33,131 nt of DNA from a virus. Positions within the stretch are counted from its first letter, which is position 1. Each line of letters begins with the position of its first letter. The notes under the pieces are model-generated. The model worked only from the letters and a program-made list of their open reading frames with translations, had not been told where the DNA came from and made no database searches. This document shows positions 32,962 to 33,131 of the stretch, piece after piece. Location: IMG/VR virus record IMGVR_UViG_3300007523_000043, positions 1 through 33,131 of that record; one strand, given 5' to 3'. A program made the position numbers and the translations under genes.

Positions 32962-33131
32962 ATGAGATTGCTTATCAGATTCCTTTACCTAATAGTGTTC
33001 CCACTTCCTGGAATACTCTTAATGGGTAGCTATACTTACCTATTCTACTACACATGTGAATTCACTCCAAATATTGGAACTGATGTTTTTACCTACGGAT
33101 TAGGTATACTTTCACTATTTGTATCCATACT
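32962..33131 (+). CDS. Small membrane protein, N-terminal part (runs off the window)
   Basis: From the ATG at 32962 the frame is open to the window end (56 complete codons). It starts M-R-L-L-I-R-F and contains two hydrophobic segments (about 4-30 and 43-56) separated by a short polar loop with one Cys. It is the second small membrane protein in a row on this strand. Function unknown. Confidence 0.6.
   Translation, partial: MRLLIRFLYLIVFPLPGILLMGSYTYLFYYTCEFTPNIGTDVFTYGLGILSLFVSI

Overview
This window looks like part of a crAss-like (Crassvirales-type) tailed podovirus of a Bacteroidetes host. The evidence is gene content and order: a large terminase with a nuclease domain, a long portal, an acidic scaffold-like protein, a ~500-aa capsid protein, adaptor/ring proteins, a 1377-aa muzzle-like tail protein and then the start of a probable cargo protein, plus two HU/IHF-fold proteins. 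Promoter-like sites fit the Bacteroidetes vegetative pattern (TAnnTTTG at -7, sometimes TTTG 20 nt upstream), and Shine-Dalgarno sequences are essentially absent. The long genes are open in the standard code, so I see no sign of stop-codon recoding here. Family assignment is from recall of protein families, not from a search.

Layout. Positions 1-31520 are one almost gapless late block on the minus strand, read from right to left. It starts with two tiny genes and a TIM-barrel glycosidase-like protein (31520-30325). A second promoter then leads into a 40-aa zinc-ribbon protein, an acidic protein, a winged-helix-like protein, an IHF-like protein with a suspected frame break, a GroES-like and a GroEL chaperonin, four small or medium genes (one a small-terminase candidate), the large terminase and the portal (30287-21029). 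A promoter at about 20981 precedes the scaffold-like and capsid genes, with a strong hairpin directly behind the capsid gene. Adaptor and virion genes follow, ending in a terminator-like hairpin at 15214-15184. Next come fibre/appendage genes, a lipoprotein and a lysis-like set (15163-7652), then a metallophosphoesterase and the ring/muzzle genes (7648-459). The window opens inside a Gly-rich protein (369-1) that has its own promoter and contains a 9-nt tandem repeat.

A 490-nt non-coding region (31521-32010) separates this block from a plus-strand block, of which only three genes are visible: a 175-aa protein of different base composition followed by a strong UUCG-capped hairpin, a 38-aa membrane protein, and the start of another membrane protein. 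This divergent layout matches the two opposed gene blocks of crAss-like genomes.

How it works together (inference): the phage supplies its own chaperonin pair at the head of the packaging and capsid genes, builds the head (scaffold, capsid, auxiliary protein), closes it with adaptor/ring proteins and a muzzle, and decorates it with fibres. It lyses the cell with a membrane-anchored amidase plus an overlapping pair of membrane proteins that resembles, but does not match, a classical spanin pair. The most notable points are the phage GroEL/GroES pair with a changed apical motif, a clan-A glycosidase-like gene, a repeated 10-nt promoter core, several short genes that are easily missed, the overlapping membrane pair, and a probable frameshift or homopolymer error in an IHF-like gene.
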